From DASUBV01 sp035763085 (GTDB lineage: Bacteria; Actinomycetota; Actinomycetes; Streptosporangiales; Streptosporangiaceae), in contig DASUBV010000150.1 of the NCBI GenBank assembly GCA_035763085.1, positions 65,768 to 129,767 on the forward strand: DNA of 64,000 bases, read 5' to 3'. How positions within the stretch are numbered: the first letter of the stretch is position 1; the number at the start of each line of letters is the position of its first letter. The notes below the pieces were generated by a model. The model saw nothing but the letters and a program-made list of their open reading frames with translations. It searched no databases and had not been told where the DNA came from. Below, piece after piece: positions 42,166-51,046 of this stretch. The translations under genes and the position numbers were made by a program.

Positions 42166-43014
42166 GTGGCAGGGAAGAAGGATCGCCAGCGCCGGCTGGA
42201 GCGCGAGCGCTACGAGCGCCGCATGGCCCGGCGGGTGGCTCATGATCAGCGCACCCGCAAGTGGGCCATCAGCCTCAGCGCCGCGCTGGCCGTGGTCGTG
42301 GTGGCTGTCGGCTCCTTCTTCCTGTTCCGCTCGACCGGCGGCACCGCCAGCGCCAAGTCCGCGGCCAGTGCCAGCGCCTCGGCGTCCGCACCGGTGACGC
42401 CGACCGGCAGCCCGTCAGCGACGCCCTCAGCCGCGACGGTCACCGAGCCTGCGCACCGGTGCGCCTACACCTCGAGCCCGCCAGCGTCGCGCAAGGTCGG
42501 CACGCCCCCGGTCAGGCCCGACTACAAAGCGACATACCGGGCCACAATTCACACCAATCGCGGCAATATCGCCATTAACCTGCTGAACAGCAAGGCCACG
42601 TGCACCGTGAACTCGTTTGTCTACCTGGCGTCGAAGAAGTACTTCAGCAGCACCAGCTGCCACCGGCTCACCACCAGCGGCATCTTCGTGCTGCAGTGCG
42701 GGGATCCCACGGGCACGGGCTCGGGCGGGCCGGGGTATAAGTTCGCCGACGAGAACCTCACCGGGGCCAAGTACACAGCGGGGACTGTCGCGATGGCCAA
42801 CTCCGGGCCGGGAACGAACGGAAGCCAGTTCTTCCTCGTCTACAAGAACAGCCTCAGCCTGCCGTCCAACTACACGCCGTTTGGCACGATAGTGAGCGGA
42901 CTAAATATCATCCAGAAAGTGGCTAAGGCGGGCAGCGACAACTCCAACTCGCCGGGCGACGGCCACCCGAAGGACAAGGTCGAAATCGAGAGCGTCACTA
43001 TCAAGAAGACCTGA
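42166..43014 (+). CDS. Membrane-anchored cyclophilin-type peptidyl-prolyl isomerase
   Basis: A 282-residue protein. The highly basic, Arg/Lys-rich N-terminus (KKDRQRRLERERYERRMARR) and a membrane helix (WAISLSAALAVVVVAVGSFF, about 37-56) are followed by a Ser/Ala/Pro linker and an extracytoplasmic cyclophilin domain. Conserved parts are TNRGNIAINLLNSKATCTVN, YFSSTSCHRLTTSGIFVLQC, GYKFADENL and VAMANSGPGTNGSQFFLVYK. The catalytic Arg of FHRV.xxFMxQ appears as CHRL, with LQCGDPTGTGSGGPGY following. It probably assists folding outside the membrane. GTG 42166 is preceded by AGGAGG. This gene sits near relA in Streptomyces as well. Confidence 0.93.
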   Translation: MAGKKDRQRRLERERYERRMARRVAHDQRTRKWAISLSAALAVVVVAVGSFFLFRSTGGTASAKSAASASASASAPVTPTGSPSATPSAATVTEPAHRCAYTSSPPASRKVGTPPVRPDYKATYRATIHTNRGNIAINLLNSKATCTVNSFVYLASKKYFSSTSCHRLTTSGIFVLQCGDPTGTGSGGPGYKFADENLTGAKYTAGTVAMANSGPGTNGSQFFLVYKNSLSLPSNYTPFGTIVSGLNIIQKVAKAGSDNSNSPGDGHPKDKVEIESVTIKKT

Positions 43015-43055
43015 CCGGCGCAGCCGCCAGTGAGGTAACGACCGGGAGGTACGCG

Positions 43056-44294
43056 GTGAGTACCGCAAGCGATCCGTGGGGCCGGGTGGCCGAGGACGGC
43101 ACGGTCTACGTGCGTACCTCCGACGGTGAACGCCAGGTGGGGTCCTGGCAGGCGGGCAGCCCGGATGAGGCCCTGGCCTTCTTCAAGCGCAAGTTCGACA
43201 CGCTGGAGACCGAGGTCAGCCTGCTGGAGCAGCGCCTGACCAGCACCGACCTGTCCCCCGTCCAGGCCAGGGCCACGATCGACCGGCTGATCGCCGCGGT
43301 CACCGACGCGCACGCGGTCGGCGACCTCGCCGGGCTGCTGGGCCGGCTGGAGAAGCTGACCGACGTCGCGAGCCGCCGCAAGGAAGAGGTCCGGGCCGCC
43401 CGCGAGCAGGCCCGCTCTGCGGCCCTGGAGATCAAGGAGCGGATCGTCGCCGAGGCCGAGCGGATCGCCGCCGAGGCCACTCACTGGAAGATCAGCGGCG
43501 AGCGGATGCGCCAGCTGCTGGAGGAGTGGAAGGCCGCGCCGCGCGGCGACCGGGCGGCCGAGACCGCGCTGTGGAAGCGGCTGTCGGCCGCCCGCAACGC
43601 CTTCACCAAGCGGCGCAAGGCCTACTTCGCCGGCCTGGAGGAGGAGCGGGAGGTGGTCCGGGCCCGCAAGGACGAGCTCGCCTCCCAGGCCGAGGCGCTG
43701 GCCGACTCCACCGACTGGGGGCCGACCGCGGCCGCCTACCGCGACCTGATGCGGTCCTGGAAGGCCGCCGGGCGGGCGGACCGGGCCACCGAGGACGAGC
43801 TGTGGGCCCGGTTCAAGACCGCCCAGGACACCTTTTTCACCGCGCGCGCGGCCATGCTGGCGGAAAAGGACGCCGCGCTGTCCCAGAACGCCGTGGCCAA
43901 GGAGCAGCTGCTGGCCGAGGCGGAGAAGCTGGTGCCGGTCAGCGACGCGCGGGCCGCGAGGTCCGCGCTGCGCGGCATCCAGGAGCGCTGGGAGCGCGCC
44001 GGCGCGGTGCCCCGCGACCAGCAGGACCGGCTGGAGGGCGGGCTGCGCCGGGTCGAGGAGGCGCTGCGCAAGGCCGAGGACACGCACTGGCGCAAGTCCA
44101 ACCCCGAGGCGCTGTCGCGGGCCCGCAGCACGGTGGACCAGCTCAGGTCGGCCATCACGCAGCTGGAGGGCCAGCTGGCCCGCGCCGAGGCGTCCGGTGA
44201 CGCCCAGGCCCGCCAGCGCGCGGAGGAAGCCCTGTCGGCCCGCCGCTCCTGGCTAGCCGAAGCCGAGCGCACCCTCGCCGAGTTCACAAGCTAA
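43056..44294 (+). CDS. DUF349 coiled-coil protein
   Basis: A 412-residue, Ala/Glu/Arg-rich, helical protein with several DUF349 repeats, each with W and R/K residues (WKAAPRGDRAAETALWKRLS, FTKRRKAYFAGLEEEREVVR; then RSWKAAGRADRATEDELWAR; then ERWERAGAVPRDQQDRLEGG). The N-terminus is VSTASDPWGRVAEDGTVYVR. It is a conserved neighbour of relA and the cyclophilin gene in Streptomyces. Function is unknown. GTG 43056 follows GGGAGGT. It is probably co-transcribed with the cyclophilin 41 bp upstream and ends toward relA. Confidence 0.9.
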   Translation: MSTASDPWGRVAEDGTVYVRTSDGERQVGSWQAGSPDEALAFFKRKFDTLETEVSLLEQRLTSTDLSPVQARATIDRLIAAVTDAHAVGDLAGLLGRLEKLTDVASRRKEEVRAAREQARSAALEIKERIVAEAERIAAEATHWKISGERMRQLLEEWKAAPRGDRAAETALWKRLSAARNAFTKRRKAYFAGLEEEREVVRARKDELASQAEALADSTDWGPTAAAYRDLMRSWKAAGRADRATEDELWARFKTAQDTFFTARAAMLAEKDAALSQNAVAKEQLLAEAEKLVPVSDARAARSALRGIQERWERAGAVPRDQQDRLEGGLRRVEEALRKAEDTHWRKSNPEALSRARSTVDQLRSAITQLEGQLARAEASGDAQARQRAEEALSARRSWLAEAERTLAEFTS

Positions 44295-44328
44295 GCAGCG
44301 CACGGCAGCGTCTGCTGAGGTGGAGTGT

Positions 44329-44392
44329 TAGCCCAGGGGGATCACCCCCTGGAACCCCCAGACCGGAGGCGTCCCGCCCCCGGACCCCCTGG
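44329..44392. repeat. REP-like GC-rich repeat, copy A
   Basis: About 64 bp beginning TAGCCCAGGGGG and containing CCCCCTGGAACCCCC and CCCCGGACCCCCTGG. It aligns with the element at 61594-61652 over its length at roughly 80 percent by eye. Both contain inverted G5/C5 runs. Confidence 0.7.
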
Positions 44393-44395
44393 TGG

Positions 44396-44440
44396 GCCGT
44401 TGAGATCCGGCCACCCTGCGGGCGTCCGGATCTCAACGGC
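44396..44440. terminator. Bidirectional hairpin between convergent DUF349 gene and relA
   Basis: Perfect 15-bp inverted arms GCCGTTGAGATCCGG (44396-44410) and CCGGATCTCAACGGC (44426-44440) enclose a 15-nt loop. The position between two convergent genes fits a terminator for both, though T tracts are weak. A longer perfect stem is not seen elsewhere in the window. Confidence 0.75.
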
Positions 44441-44499
44441 AAAGGCTCGGGGCTGGAGTGGCGGGCGAGGAAGCTCACCAAACGGGCCGTCGGCGCCAG

Positions 44500-44517
44500 C
44501 CTCTTGCTGCTATCAGC
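44500..44517 (-). repeat. Dispersed spacer motif, copy 5
   Basis: The plus strand reads CCTCTTGCTGCTATCAGC, 20 bp after the relA stop. GCCT...AGGC and GCTG...CAGC pair around a CTAT loop. Confidence 0.6.
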
Positions 44518-44536
44518 AGGCTCGCCGGGGAGAAAC

Positions 44537-47161
44537 TCAGCTGGTGACGCGGTAGACGTCGTAGACGCCGTCGACCGAGCGGACGGCGCGCAGCACGTGG
44601 CCCAGGTGCTTGGGGTCGCCCATCTCGAAGGTGAACTTGCTGAACGCGACCCGGTCCCTGGTTGTCGCGACCGTCGCGGACAGGATGTTCACGTGCTGGT
44701 CGGAGAGCGTCCGGGTCACGTCGGACAGCAGGCCGGTACGGTCCAGCGCCTCGACCTGGATGGCGACCAGGAACTGCGAGCCCTCGCGCGGCGACCAGCG
44801 CACGCTGACCTGCCGCTCGGCCTGGGACTGCAGCAGGTGCTGCAGGTTCACGCAGTTGGTCCGGTGCACCGAGACCCCGTTGCCGCGGGTGACGAACCCG
44901 GTGATCTGGTCGCCGGGGACCGGCGTGCAGCACTTCGACAGCCGCGCCCAGACATCGGCCGCGTCCTCGACCACCACGCCGGAGTCGCCCGTGGACGGCA
45001 GCGGCCGCGGCGCCTTGGCCGGCAGCGTCGTCTCGGCCAGGTCCTCCTCGGCGCCGGCCATCCCGCCCGCGGACTTGATCAGCTTGCCGATCACCGACTG
45101 GGCGCTGACGTGGCCCTCGCCGATGGCGGTGTACAGCGCGGTCAGGTCGGCGTAGCGCAGCTCCCGGGCGATCACGTTGAGCGCGTCGGCGGTGGCCAGC
45201 CGCTGCAGCGGCAGGCCCTGCTTGCGCATCGCCCGGGCGATCGCCGCCTTGCCGTTCTCGGCGGCAGCCTCGCGGCGCTCCTTGGAGAACCAGTGCCGGA
45301 TCTTGTTGCGGGCCCGCGGGCTCTGCACGAAGCCCAGCCAGTCCCGGCTCGGCCCGGAGTCGGTGGCCTTGGAGGTGAAGATCTCCACCGTGTCGCCGTT
45401 GTCCAGCGCGCTCTCCAGCGCGACCAGGCGGCCGTTGACCCGCGCGCCGATGGTCCGGTGCCCGACCTCGGTGTGGATCGCGTAGGCGAAGTCCACCGGG
45501 GTGGCGCCCTGCGGCAGCGCGATGACCTCGCCGCGCGGGGTGAACACGTAGACCTCGGCGGCGCCCAGGTCGAAGCGCAGCGAGTCGAGGAACTCGGCCG
45601 GGTCGGCGGTCTCCCGCTGCCAGTCGACCAGCTGGCGCAGCCAGGCCATGTCGGAGGCGCCGCCGGAGGCCATCTCCTCCTTGTACTTCCAGTGCGCCGC
45701 GACGCCGTACTCCGCGCGCTTGTGCATGCTCCAGGTGCGGATCTGCAGCTCGACCGGCTTGCCCTCGGGGCCGATCACCGTCGTGTGCAGCGACTGGTAC
45801 ATGTTGAACTTCGGCATCGCGATGTAGTCCTTGAACCGGCCAGGGACCGGATTCCATCGCGCGTGAATGATGCCCAGGGCCGCGTAGCAGTCGCGCACCG
45901 AGTCGACCAGCACCCGGATGCCCATCAGGTCGTAGATGTCATCGAACCCGACATTGCGGGCGATCATCTTCTGGTAGACGGAGTAGTAGTGCTTGGGCCG
46001 CCCGGTCACCCTGGCCTTGATCTTGGCGTCCCGCAGGTCCACCACGACCTCGTCGCTGACCTCGGCCAGGAACATCTCCCGGCGCGGGGCGCGCTCGGCC
46101 ACCAGCCGGGCGATCTCGTCGTAGCGCTTGGGGTAGAGCATGGCGAACGCCAGGTCCTCCAGCTCCCACTTGACCGTGTTCATGCCCAGCCGGTGCGCCA
46201 GCGGGGCAAAGATCTCCAGGACCTCGCGGGACTTCTGCTCCTGCTTGGGCCGCGGCAGGTAGCGCAGCGTGCGCATGTTGTGCAGCCGGTCGGCGAGCTT
46301 GATCACCAGCACCCGGATGTCGCGGGACATCGCCACGACCATCTTGCGGACGGTCTCGGCCTGCGCCGCGTCCCCGTACTTGACCTTGTCCAGCTTGGTC
46401 ACGCCGTCGACCAGGGCGGCGATGTCGTCGCCGAAGTCCTTGCGCAGCTCCTCGAGGGTGTAGTCGGTGTCCTCGATGGTGTCGTGCAGCAGGGCCGCGC
46501 ACAGCGTCTCGGTGTTCATGCCCAGCTCGGCGAGGATCGTGGTGACCGCCAGCGGGTGGGTGATGTAGGGGTCGCCGCTCTTGCGGTCCTGGCCCCGGTG
46601 CAGCCGCGCCGCGAACTCATACGCCCGCTCGATGGACCGGAGGTCGGCCTTGGGGTGGGTCAGCCGCACGGTCTTGATCAGCGGCTCCAGCACCGGGTTG
46701 ATGCTGCTGCCGCGGGTGGTGCCCAGCCGGGCCAGCCGCCGCCGGACCGCGGCGGTGCCGGCCGGGGTCTCCGCGCCGCTGCCCTCGGGCACGGCCACCT
46801 CGGCCCTGGCCGGGCTGCCGGAGTTGCCGCGCCCGCCGCCGTCCCGGCGCGACCCGCCCGACTTGCCGGACTTGCCGGACCGCGGGCGCCGGGCCTTGGC
46901 CGGGCGGCCGGGCCGGGCCTTAGTGCCGTTTTCCGGGCCCGAGCCGGAGCCCGGCGAGTCAGTCCCGGGGCCCGGCGGGCCGGCTGGCGTGCCGCCGGAG
47001 TCTGCCGCGGGGCGGGCCGGGCTGTCTGCGGGCACGTCGGCAGGCCGGGTCACCCCAGTGCCCGCCGCGAGCTGGTCCTGATCGGCCGTCTCGGCCTGTC
47101 CCGCGGCCTGCTGGGTGACTCCGGTCCCGGCCTTCCCGGCCGTCGCCACGTCACCGGCCAC
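44537..47161 (-). CDS. relA: Bifunctional (p)ppGpp synthetase/hydrolase (RelA/SpoT, Rel)
   Basis: Makes and degrades the stringent alarmone. After about 165 low-complexity Pro/Gly/Lys residues, the HD hydrolase domain (LLHDTIEDTDYTLEELRKDF, with KLADRLHNMRTLRYLPRPKQ) is intact. The synthetase domain has DIYDLMGIRVLVDSVRDCYA, VPGRFKDYIAMPKFNMYQSL and KPVELQIRTWSMHKRAEYG. TGS (VYVFTPRGEVIALPQGATPV), a conserved Cys/His region (ARLSKCCTPVPGDQITGFVT) and ACT complete it. Length is 874 residues. GTG 47161 has GGGGAGGG before it. It is the only RSH protein in the window. Both active domains look complete. Confidence 0.97.
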   Translation of the reverse strand: MAGDVATAGKAGTGVTQQAAGQAETADQDQLAAGTGVTRPADVPADSPARPAADSGGTPAGPPGPGTDSPGSGSGPENGTKARPGRPAKARRPRSGKSGKSGGSRRDGGGRGNSGSPARAEVAVPEGSGAETPAGTAAVRRRLARLGTTRGSSINPVLEPLIKTVRLTHPKADLRSIERAYEFAARLHRGQDRKSGDPYITHPLAVTTILAELGMNTETLCAALLHDTIEDTDYTLEELRKDFGDDIAALVDGVTKLDKVKYGDAAQAETVRKMVVAMSRDIRVLVIKLADRLHNMRTLRYLPRPKQEQKSREVLEIFAPLAHRLGMNTVKWELEDLAFAMLYPKRYDEIARLVAERAPRREMFLAEVSDEVVVDLRDAKIKARVTGRPKHYYSVYQKMIARNVGFDDIYDLMGIRVLVDSVRDCYAALGIIHARWNPVPGRFKDYIAMPKFNMYQSLHTTVIGPEGKPVELQIRTWSMHKRAEYGVAAHWKYKEEMASGGASDMAWLRQLVDWQRETADPAEFLDSLRFDLGAAEVYVFTPRGEVIALPQGATPVDFAYAIHTEVGHRTIGARVNGRLVALESALDNGDTVEIFTSKATDSGPSRDWLGFVQSPRARNKIRHWFSKERREAAAENGKAAIARAMRKQGLPLQRLATADALNVIARELRYADLTALYTAIGEGHVSAQSVIGKLIKSAGGMAGAEEDLAETTLPAKAPRPLPSTGDSGVVVEDAADVWARLSKCCTPVPGDQITGFVTRGNGVSVHRTNCVNLQHLLQSQAERQVSVRWSPREGSQFLVAIQVEALDRTGLLSDVTRTLSDQHVNILSATVATTRDRVAFSKFTFEMGDPKHLGHVLRAVRSVDGVYDVYRVTS

Positions 47162-47190
47162 ATGCCCTCCCCATGGTCCGCTACGCCTTC

Positions 47191-47196
47191 AGTCTA
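47191..47196 (-). promoter_or_regulatory. Candidate relA -10 box (TAGACT)
   Basis: TAGACT on the minus strand (47196-47191), TANNNT type, would put the start of transcription near 47184 and leave a leader of about 22 nt with a good SD. No TTGACA-like -35 is seen, so this is tentative. Confidence 0.4.
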
Positions 47197-47269
47197 TCGG
47201 CGGACGATTCGGGACGTGCCGGATGGCGTTTTGCCGGTTAACTCCTGGCCAGATCCGCTGTCTGAGCGG

Positions 47270-47806
47270 TCAGACCGATACCAGAGCCTGGACCGGCACG
47301 CCCGGCAGCCGGGCCCGCCCGCCCAGGAAGCCCAGCTCCAGCAGCACGACGACCGCCTCGACCCTCGCGCCGCAGCGCCGGACCAGCTCGACGCTGGCCG
47401 CGGCCGTCCCGCCGGTGGCCAGCACGTCATCGACCAGCAGCACCCGGTCCCCCGGCCCGAAAGCGTCCTGGTGCACCTCGATGGTGGCTGTGCCGTACTC
47501 CAGGTTGTAGGTCTCCGCGTGCGCCGGGGCGGGCAGCTTGCCCTGCTTGCGGACCGGGACAAACCCGGCGCCGAGCCGGCAGGCGACCGGCGCGGCCAGG
47601 ATGAAGCCGCGGGCCTCGATCCCGGCCACCTTGTCCACCCCGGCATAGCCCGCGGCCAGGCCGTCGACGACCGCGCAGAACGCGGGGCCGTCGGCCAGCA
47701 GCGGCGTGATGTCCTTGAACAGCACGCCCGGCTGCGGGTAGTCGGGAATGTCACGGATGCGCGCCGTGATCAGGCCGACCAGATCGCCGTCCAGCTCGCT
47801 GGTCAC
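47270..47806 (-). CDS. apt: Adenine phosphoribosyltransferase
   Basis: Purine salvage: adenine plus PRPP to AMP. Family motifs are IRDIPDYPQPGVLFKDITPL, IEARGFILAAPVACRLGAGF, VPVRKQGKLPA and the PRPP loop VLLVDDVLATGGTAAASVEL. The length of 178 residues is normal. GTG 47806 lies 6 bp after the secF stop, so it shares the yajC-secD-secF-apt transcript. The order apt-relA is conserved in actinobacteria; relA has its own promoter candidate. Confidence 0.97.
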   Translation of the reverse strand: MTSELDGDLVGLITARIRDIPDYPQPGVLFKDITPLLADGPAFCAVVDGLAAGYAGVDKVAGIEARGFILAAPVACRLGAGFVPVRKQGKLPAPAHAETYNLEYGTATIEVHQDAFGPGDRVLLVDDVLATGGTAAASVELVRRCGARVEAVVVLLELGFLGGRARLPGVPVQALVSV

Positions 47807-47812
47807 GCGGCG

Positions 47813-49093
47813 CTACCGCCGCTTCTTCTTGCCCGCCGGCCGGCGCTTGGCGGCACTGGTGCGCCGGGGCTGCTGCCGGGCCGATGGCCGCGAGTTCGGG
47901 CTGCGGGCCCCGCCCGTGCCGGGCGCGGCCCGGCCGGCCGGCACCGGCTCGCTGGCGCTGCCCGCGTCGCCGCCAGCATCCTGGCCGGCGGCCAGATCCT
48001 GGTCCCCTGCCTCGTCCTGGTCCTCCAGCACGACCGTGCCGGCCGCCGCGCCCGCCGGCCCGGAGCTGCCGCCCCTGGCCGCGGCCGCCTTGGCCTTGCG
48101 CTGGGCGGCCCGGCCGCCGGCCGCCTTGAGGGCGACCTGCCGGGCGAGCTGCTTGTACTGGGGCTCGCGCTCCTTGAGGTCGGTCAGCACCGGGGTGGCG
48201 ATGCAGATCGAGGAGTAAGTGCCCGACAGCATGCCGACGAACAGCACCAGCGACAGGTCCTTCAGGTCGCCGTTGCCGAGCAGGCCCACGCTGACGGCCA
48301 GGATCGCGGCGACCGGCAGCAGCGCGATCAGCGAGGTGTTGATCGATCGCACCAGGGTCTGATTCAGGGCCAGGTTGGCGGCGTCGGAGTAGGTCGACTT
48401 GCGGGTCCCGGTGAGGCCCGCAGTGTTCTCTCTGACCTTGTCGAAGACCACCACCGTGTCATACAGCGAGTAACCCAGGATGGTCAGCAGCCCGATGACG
48501 GTCGCCGGGCTGACCTGGAAGCCAGTCAGGGCGTAGACGCCGACGGTGATCACGATGTCGTGGGCGAGCGCGATCAGCGCGGCGCTGGCCATCTTCCACT
48601 CGAACGCGATCGACAGGTAGATGACGATCACGATCAGGAACGCGATCAGGGCCTGCAGCGCCTTCTCGGAGATCTGCCCGCCCCAGGTCGGGCCGACGAA
48701 GCTGCGGCTGACCTGGCTGGCGGGGATGTTGTAGGTCTTGGCGATCGCGTCCTGGACCTTGGAGCCCTGGGCGAAGGTGGTCTGCTCGGTCTGCACCGAC
48801 CACAACGGCGGCTTGCCGGGCGGGTGGGTCACGGTCGCGGTCGGGTCGGCGCTGGGGTCGGCCGCGGTGATGACGGAATCGACCTGGGTCGTGGTGGTCC
48901 CGGCGGCGGAGAACTGGAAGACCGAGCCGCCCTTGAACTCCACGCTGTAGTCCAGCCCGCGCACCAGCAGCGCCACGATGCTGACGACCAGGATGAGCCC
49001 CGAGACGGCGTAGAAGATCTTCCGCCGGCCGACGAAGTCGACCGAGACCTCGCCGCGGTACAGCCGGCCACCGACATTCCCGAGCCTGGACAT
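47813..49093 (-). CDS. secF: Protein translocase subunit SecF
   Basis: Membrane partner of SecD that uses proton motive force to aid Sec export. ATG 49093 (MSRLGNVGGRLYRGEVSVDF) overlaps the secD stop as ATGA. Six membrane helices are expected; visible ones include IFYAVSGLILVVSIVALLVR, ALQALIAFLIVIVIYLSIAF and LIALLPVAAILAVSVGLLGN. Signature parts are LDYSVEFKGGSVFQFS, DIVITVGVYALTGFQVSPAT, and LTILGYSLYDTVVVFDKVRE. A basic Ala/Lys/Gly-rich C-terminal tail of about 105 residues is long. Length is 426 residues. Confidence 0.97.
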   Translation of the reverse strand: MSRLGNVGGRLYRGEVSVDFVGRRKIFYAVSGLILVVSIVALLVRGLDYSVEFKGGSVFQFSAAGTTTTQVDSVITAADPSADPTATVTHPPGKPPLWSVQTEQTTFAQGSKVQDAIAKTYNIPASQVSRSFVGPTWGGQISEKALQALIAFLIVIVIYLSIAFEWKMASAALIALAHDIVITVGVYALTGFQVSPATVIGLLTILGYSLYDTVVVFDKVRENTAGLTGTRKSTYSDAANLALNQTLVRSINTSLIALLPVAAILAVSVGLLGNGDLKDLSLVLFVGMLSGTYSSICIATPVLTDLKEREPQYKQLARQVALKAAGGRAAQRKAKAAAARGGSSGPAGAAAGTVVLEDQDEAGDQDLAAGQDAGGDAGSASEPVPAGRAAPGTGGARSPNSRPSARQQPRRTSAAKRRPAGKKKRR

Positions 49094-51003
49094 CAGAACT
49101 CCTTCGCGGTGGTCCGGGCCGAGCCGCCGGCCGAGGTCCGGGCGGTACCGCCGGCCGCCGGCCGGGCCGGCGTGCGGCGCGAGCCCCGCCACGGGGAGCG
49201 GGCCCCGAGCCGGGCCGGGTCCAGGCCGGACAGGCGATGGCCCTGGCCGAAGAACTTGGTCCTGGCCAGCAGCGAGACCATGGGCTTGGTGAACAGGAAC
49301 ACGACCACGACATCGACCAGGGTGGTCAGGCCGAGGGTGAACGCGAAGCCCTTCACGTCGCCGATGGCGAGGATGTACAGCAGCAGGGCGGCCAGGAAGG
49401 AGACCGTGTCAGCGACCAGGATCGTCCGCCGGGCCCGGTTCCAGCCGCGCTCCACGGCGGCGCGCAGCGACCGGCCCTCCCGGACCTCGTCTCGCAGCCG
49501 CTCGAAGTAGACCACGAACGAGTCGGCGGTGATGCCGATGGCCACGATCAGTCCGGCGACGCCGGCCAGGTCCAGGGTCAGGCCCTCGTACTTGCTCAGC
49601 AGCACGACCGACACATACGAGATGATCGCCGCCATGAACAGGCTGGACACCGACACGATGCCCAGGCCGCGGTAGTACAGGAACGAGTAGACGATCACCA
49701 GCCCGAGGCCGACGGCCGCAGCAATCAGGGCCGCCTCCAGCTGCGCCGACCCGAGCTCCGGGGAGACCGACAGCACCGACTGCTTCTGGAAGGTCAGCGG
49801 CAGGTGGCCGTACTTCAGCACGTTGGCCAGCTGCGTCGCCGAGCCCTGGCTGAACCCGCTGCCGCCGCCGGTAATCTGACCCTGCGAGCCGGTGATCGGC
49901 TGCTGGATCGAGGGCGCCGAGACGACCTTGCCGTCCAGCACGATCGCGAACTGGTCCAGCACCGAGGTCGGGACCCCGGAGTTGGAGTACTTGTTGTACA
50001 TCTGGGTCGTCAGGGTGGCGAAGGCCTTGCCGCCCTGGCTGTTCAGGTTGAAGTTGACGACCCACTGGTTGGACGAGTTCAGCGCCGCGGTGGCCGAGGT
50101 GAGCTGGGTGCCGGTCACCGGCGCGGTGTCCAGCACGTACTTGATGCCGTTATTGTCACAGGCCACGATCTGCGACTTGGTGTTGTCCCAGGCGCTGGAG
50201 TTAGTGCCGTAGATCCGCTGCTGCCAGTTCTTGTCCGCGCAGTTCAGCTTGTTGAACAGCGCCATCGTGGGCTTGTTCACCAGGCTGGCATCCCCGGCGG
50301 TGGGGGTGACGGCGGGACTCGAGGCGGACGCTGACGGCGACGGTGAGCTGGCGGCCCTGGCCGAGGCAGACGTGCTGGGCGAGGATGAGGCGGCCGCGGC
50401 CGGCGCGGCGGCCAGCTTGCGGGCGCTGACGTCCTGCCCGCTGCCGCCGGAGCTCGTGCCGGGGCTGGGGCTGGCCGTGGAGCCCGCCGCGGCGCTGCCC
50501 GATGCGCTGGGCGAGGCCGAGCCGCTCGGCGAGGCCGACGGGCTGGACGACGGGGCGGTCTTGAAGGCGCTCGCCGGAGCGCACTGGGTGCCGGTCCCCG
50601 TGCACAGCAGGACCTGGCGGAACCGCAGCTGGGCCGTGGTGCCGACCAGGGCGACGACCTTCTGGGCACCCGCGCCGGGCACCGACACCGTGATCAGCTG
50701 GCTGCCCTGCTGCTGCACCTGGGCGCCGGTGAAGCCCGCGCCGTTGACCCGCTTGTCCATGATCGAGATGGCTTCGCTCATCTCGCCCTGGCTGGGCACC
50801 GCGTGGCCGTGCGGGGGAACCGCCTTGAGGGTCACCGCGGTGCCGCTGGACAGGTCCAGGCCGAGCGCGACCTTGAAGCTGTCGTGCCACTTGGCCGGGT
50901 GGATGATATCCCCCTGCAGCACCCCCGCCAGCATCACGATGACCAGCACCGCCAGCGCGGCGAGCAGGCGGCCCGGGTAGGAGGTCTTGGTCGATGGAGC
51001 CAC
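49093..51003 (-). CDS. secD: Protein translocase subunit SecD with Ser/Ala-rich linker
   Basis: Works with SecF at the translocon. The first membrane helix is RLLAALAVLVIVMLAGVLQG, then ALGLDLSSGTAVTLKAVPPH. The periplasmic-type P1 domain is split by a Ser/Ala/Pro/Gly linker at about residues 150-237. It resumes with FNLNSQGGKAFATLTTQMYN. The membrane part has GLGLVIVYSFLYYRGLGIVS, GLTLDLAGVAGLIVAIGITA, DSFVVYFERLRDEVREGRSL and TLVDVVVVFLFTKPMVSLLA. GTG 51003 starts the gene 44 bp after yajC. The 636-residue length exceeds the usual by about the linker size. Confidence 0.97.
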   Translation of the reverse strand: MAPSTKTSYPGRLLAALAVLVIVMLAGVLQGDIIHPAKWHDSFKVALGLDLSSGTAVTLKAVPPHGHAVPSQGEMSEAISIMDKRVNGAGFTGAQVQQQGSQLITVSVPGAGAQKVVALVGTTAQLRFRQVLLCTGTGTQCAPASAFKTAPSSSPSASPSGSASPSASGSAAAGSTASPSPGTSSGGSGQDVSARKLAAAPAAAASSSPSTSASARAASSPSPSASASSPAVTPTAGDASLVNKPTMALFNKLNCADKNWQQRIYGTNSSAWDNTKSQIVACDNNGIKYVLDTAPVTGTQLTSATAALNSSNQWVVNFNLNSQGGKAFATLTTQMYNKYSNSGVPTSVLDQFAIVLDGKVVSAPSIQQPITGSQGQITGGGSGFSQGSATQLANVLKYGHLPLTFQKQSVLSVSPELGSAQLEAALIAAAVGLGLVIVYSFLYYRGLGIVSVSSLFMAAIISYVSVVLLSKYEGLTLDLAGVAGLIVAIGITADSFVVYFERLRDEVREGRSLRAAVERGWNRARRTILVADTVSFLAALLLYILAIGDVKGFAFTLGLTTLVDVVVVFLFTKPMVSLLARTKFFGQGHRLSGLDPARLGARSPWRGSRRTPARPAAGGTARTSAGGSARTTAKEF

Positions 51004-51046
51004 GTGTTGTCGCCAGTCCTTTTATGTGCTCAGCGAGCGCCCGCCG

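Noticed and set aside
44504..49510. Plus-strand open frame of 1668 codons
   Set aside because: It lies antisense to relA, apt, secF and part of secD, all of which have full motif sets. Long antisense frames are expected at this GC content.
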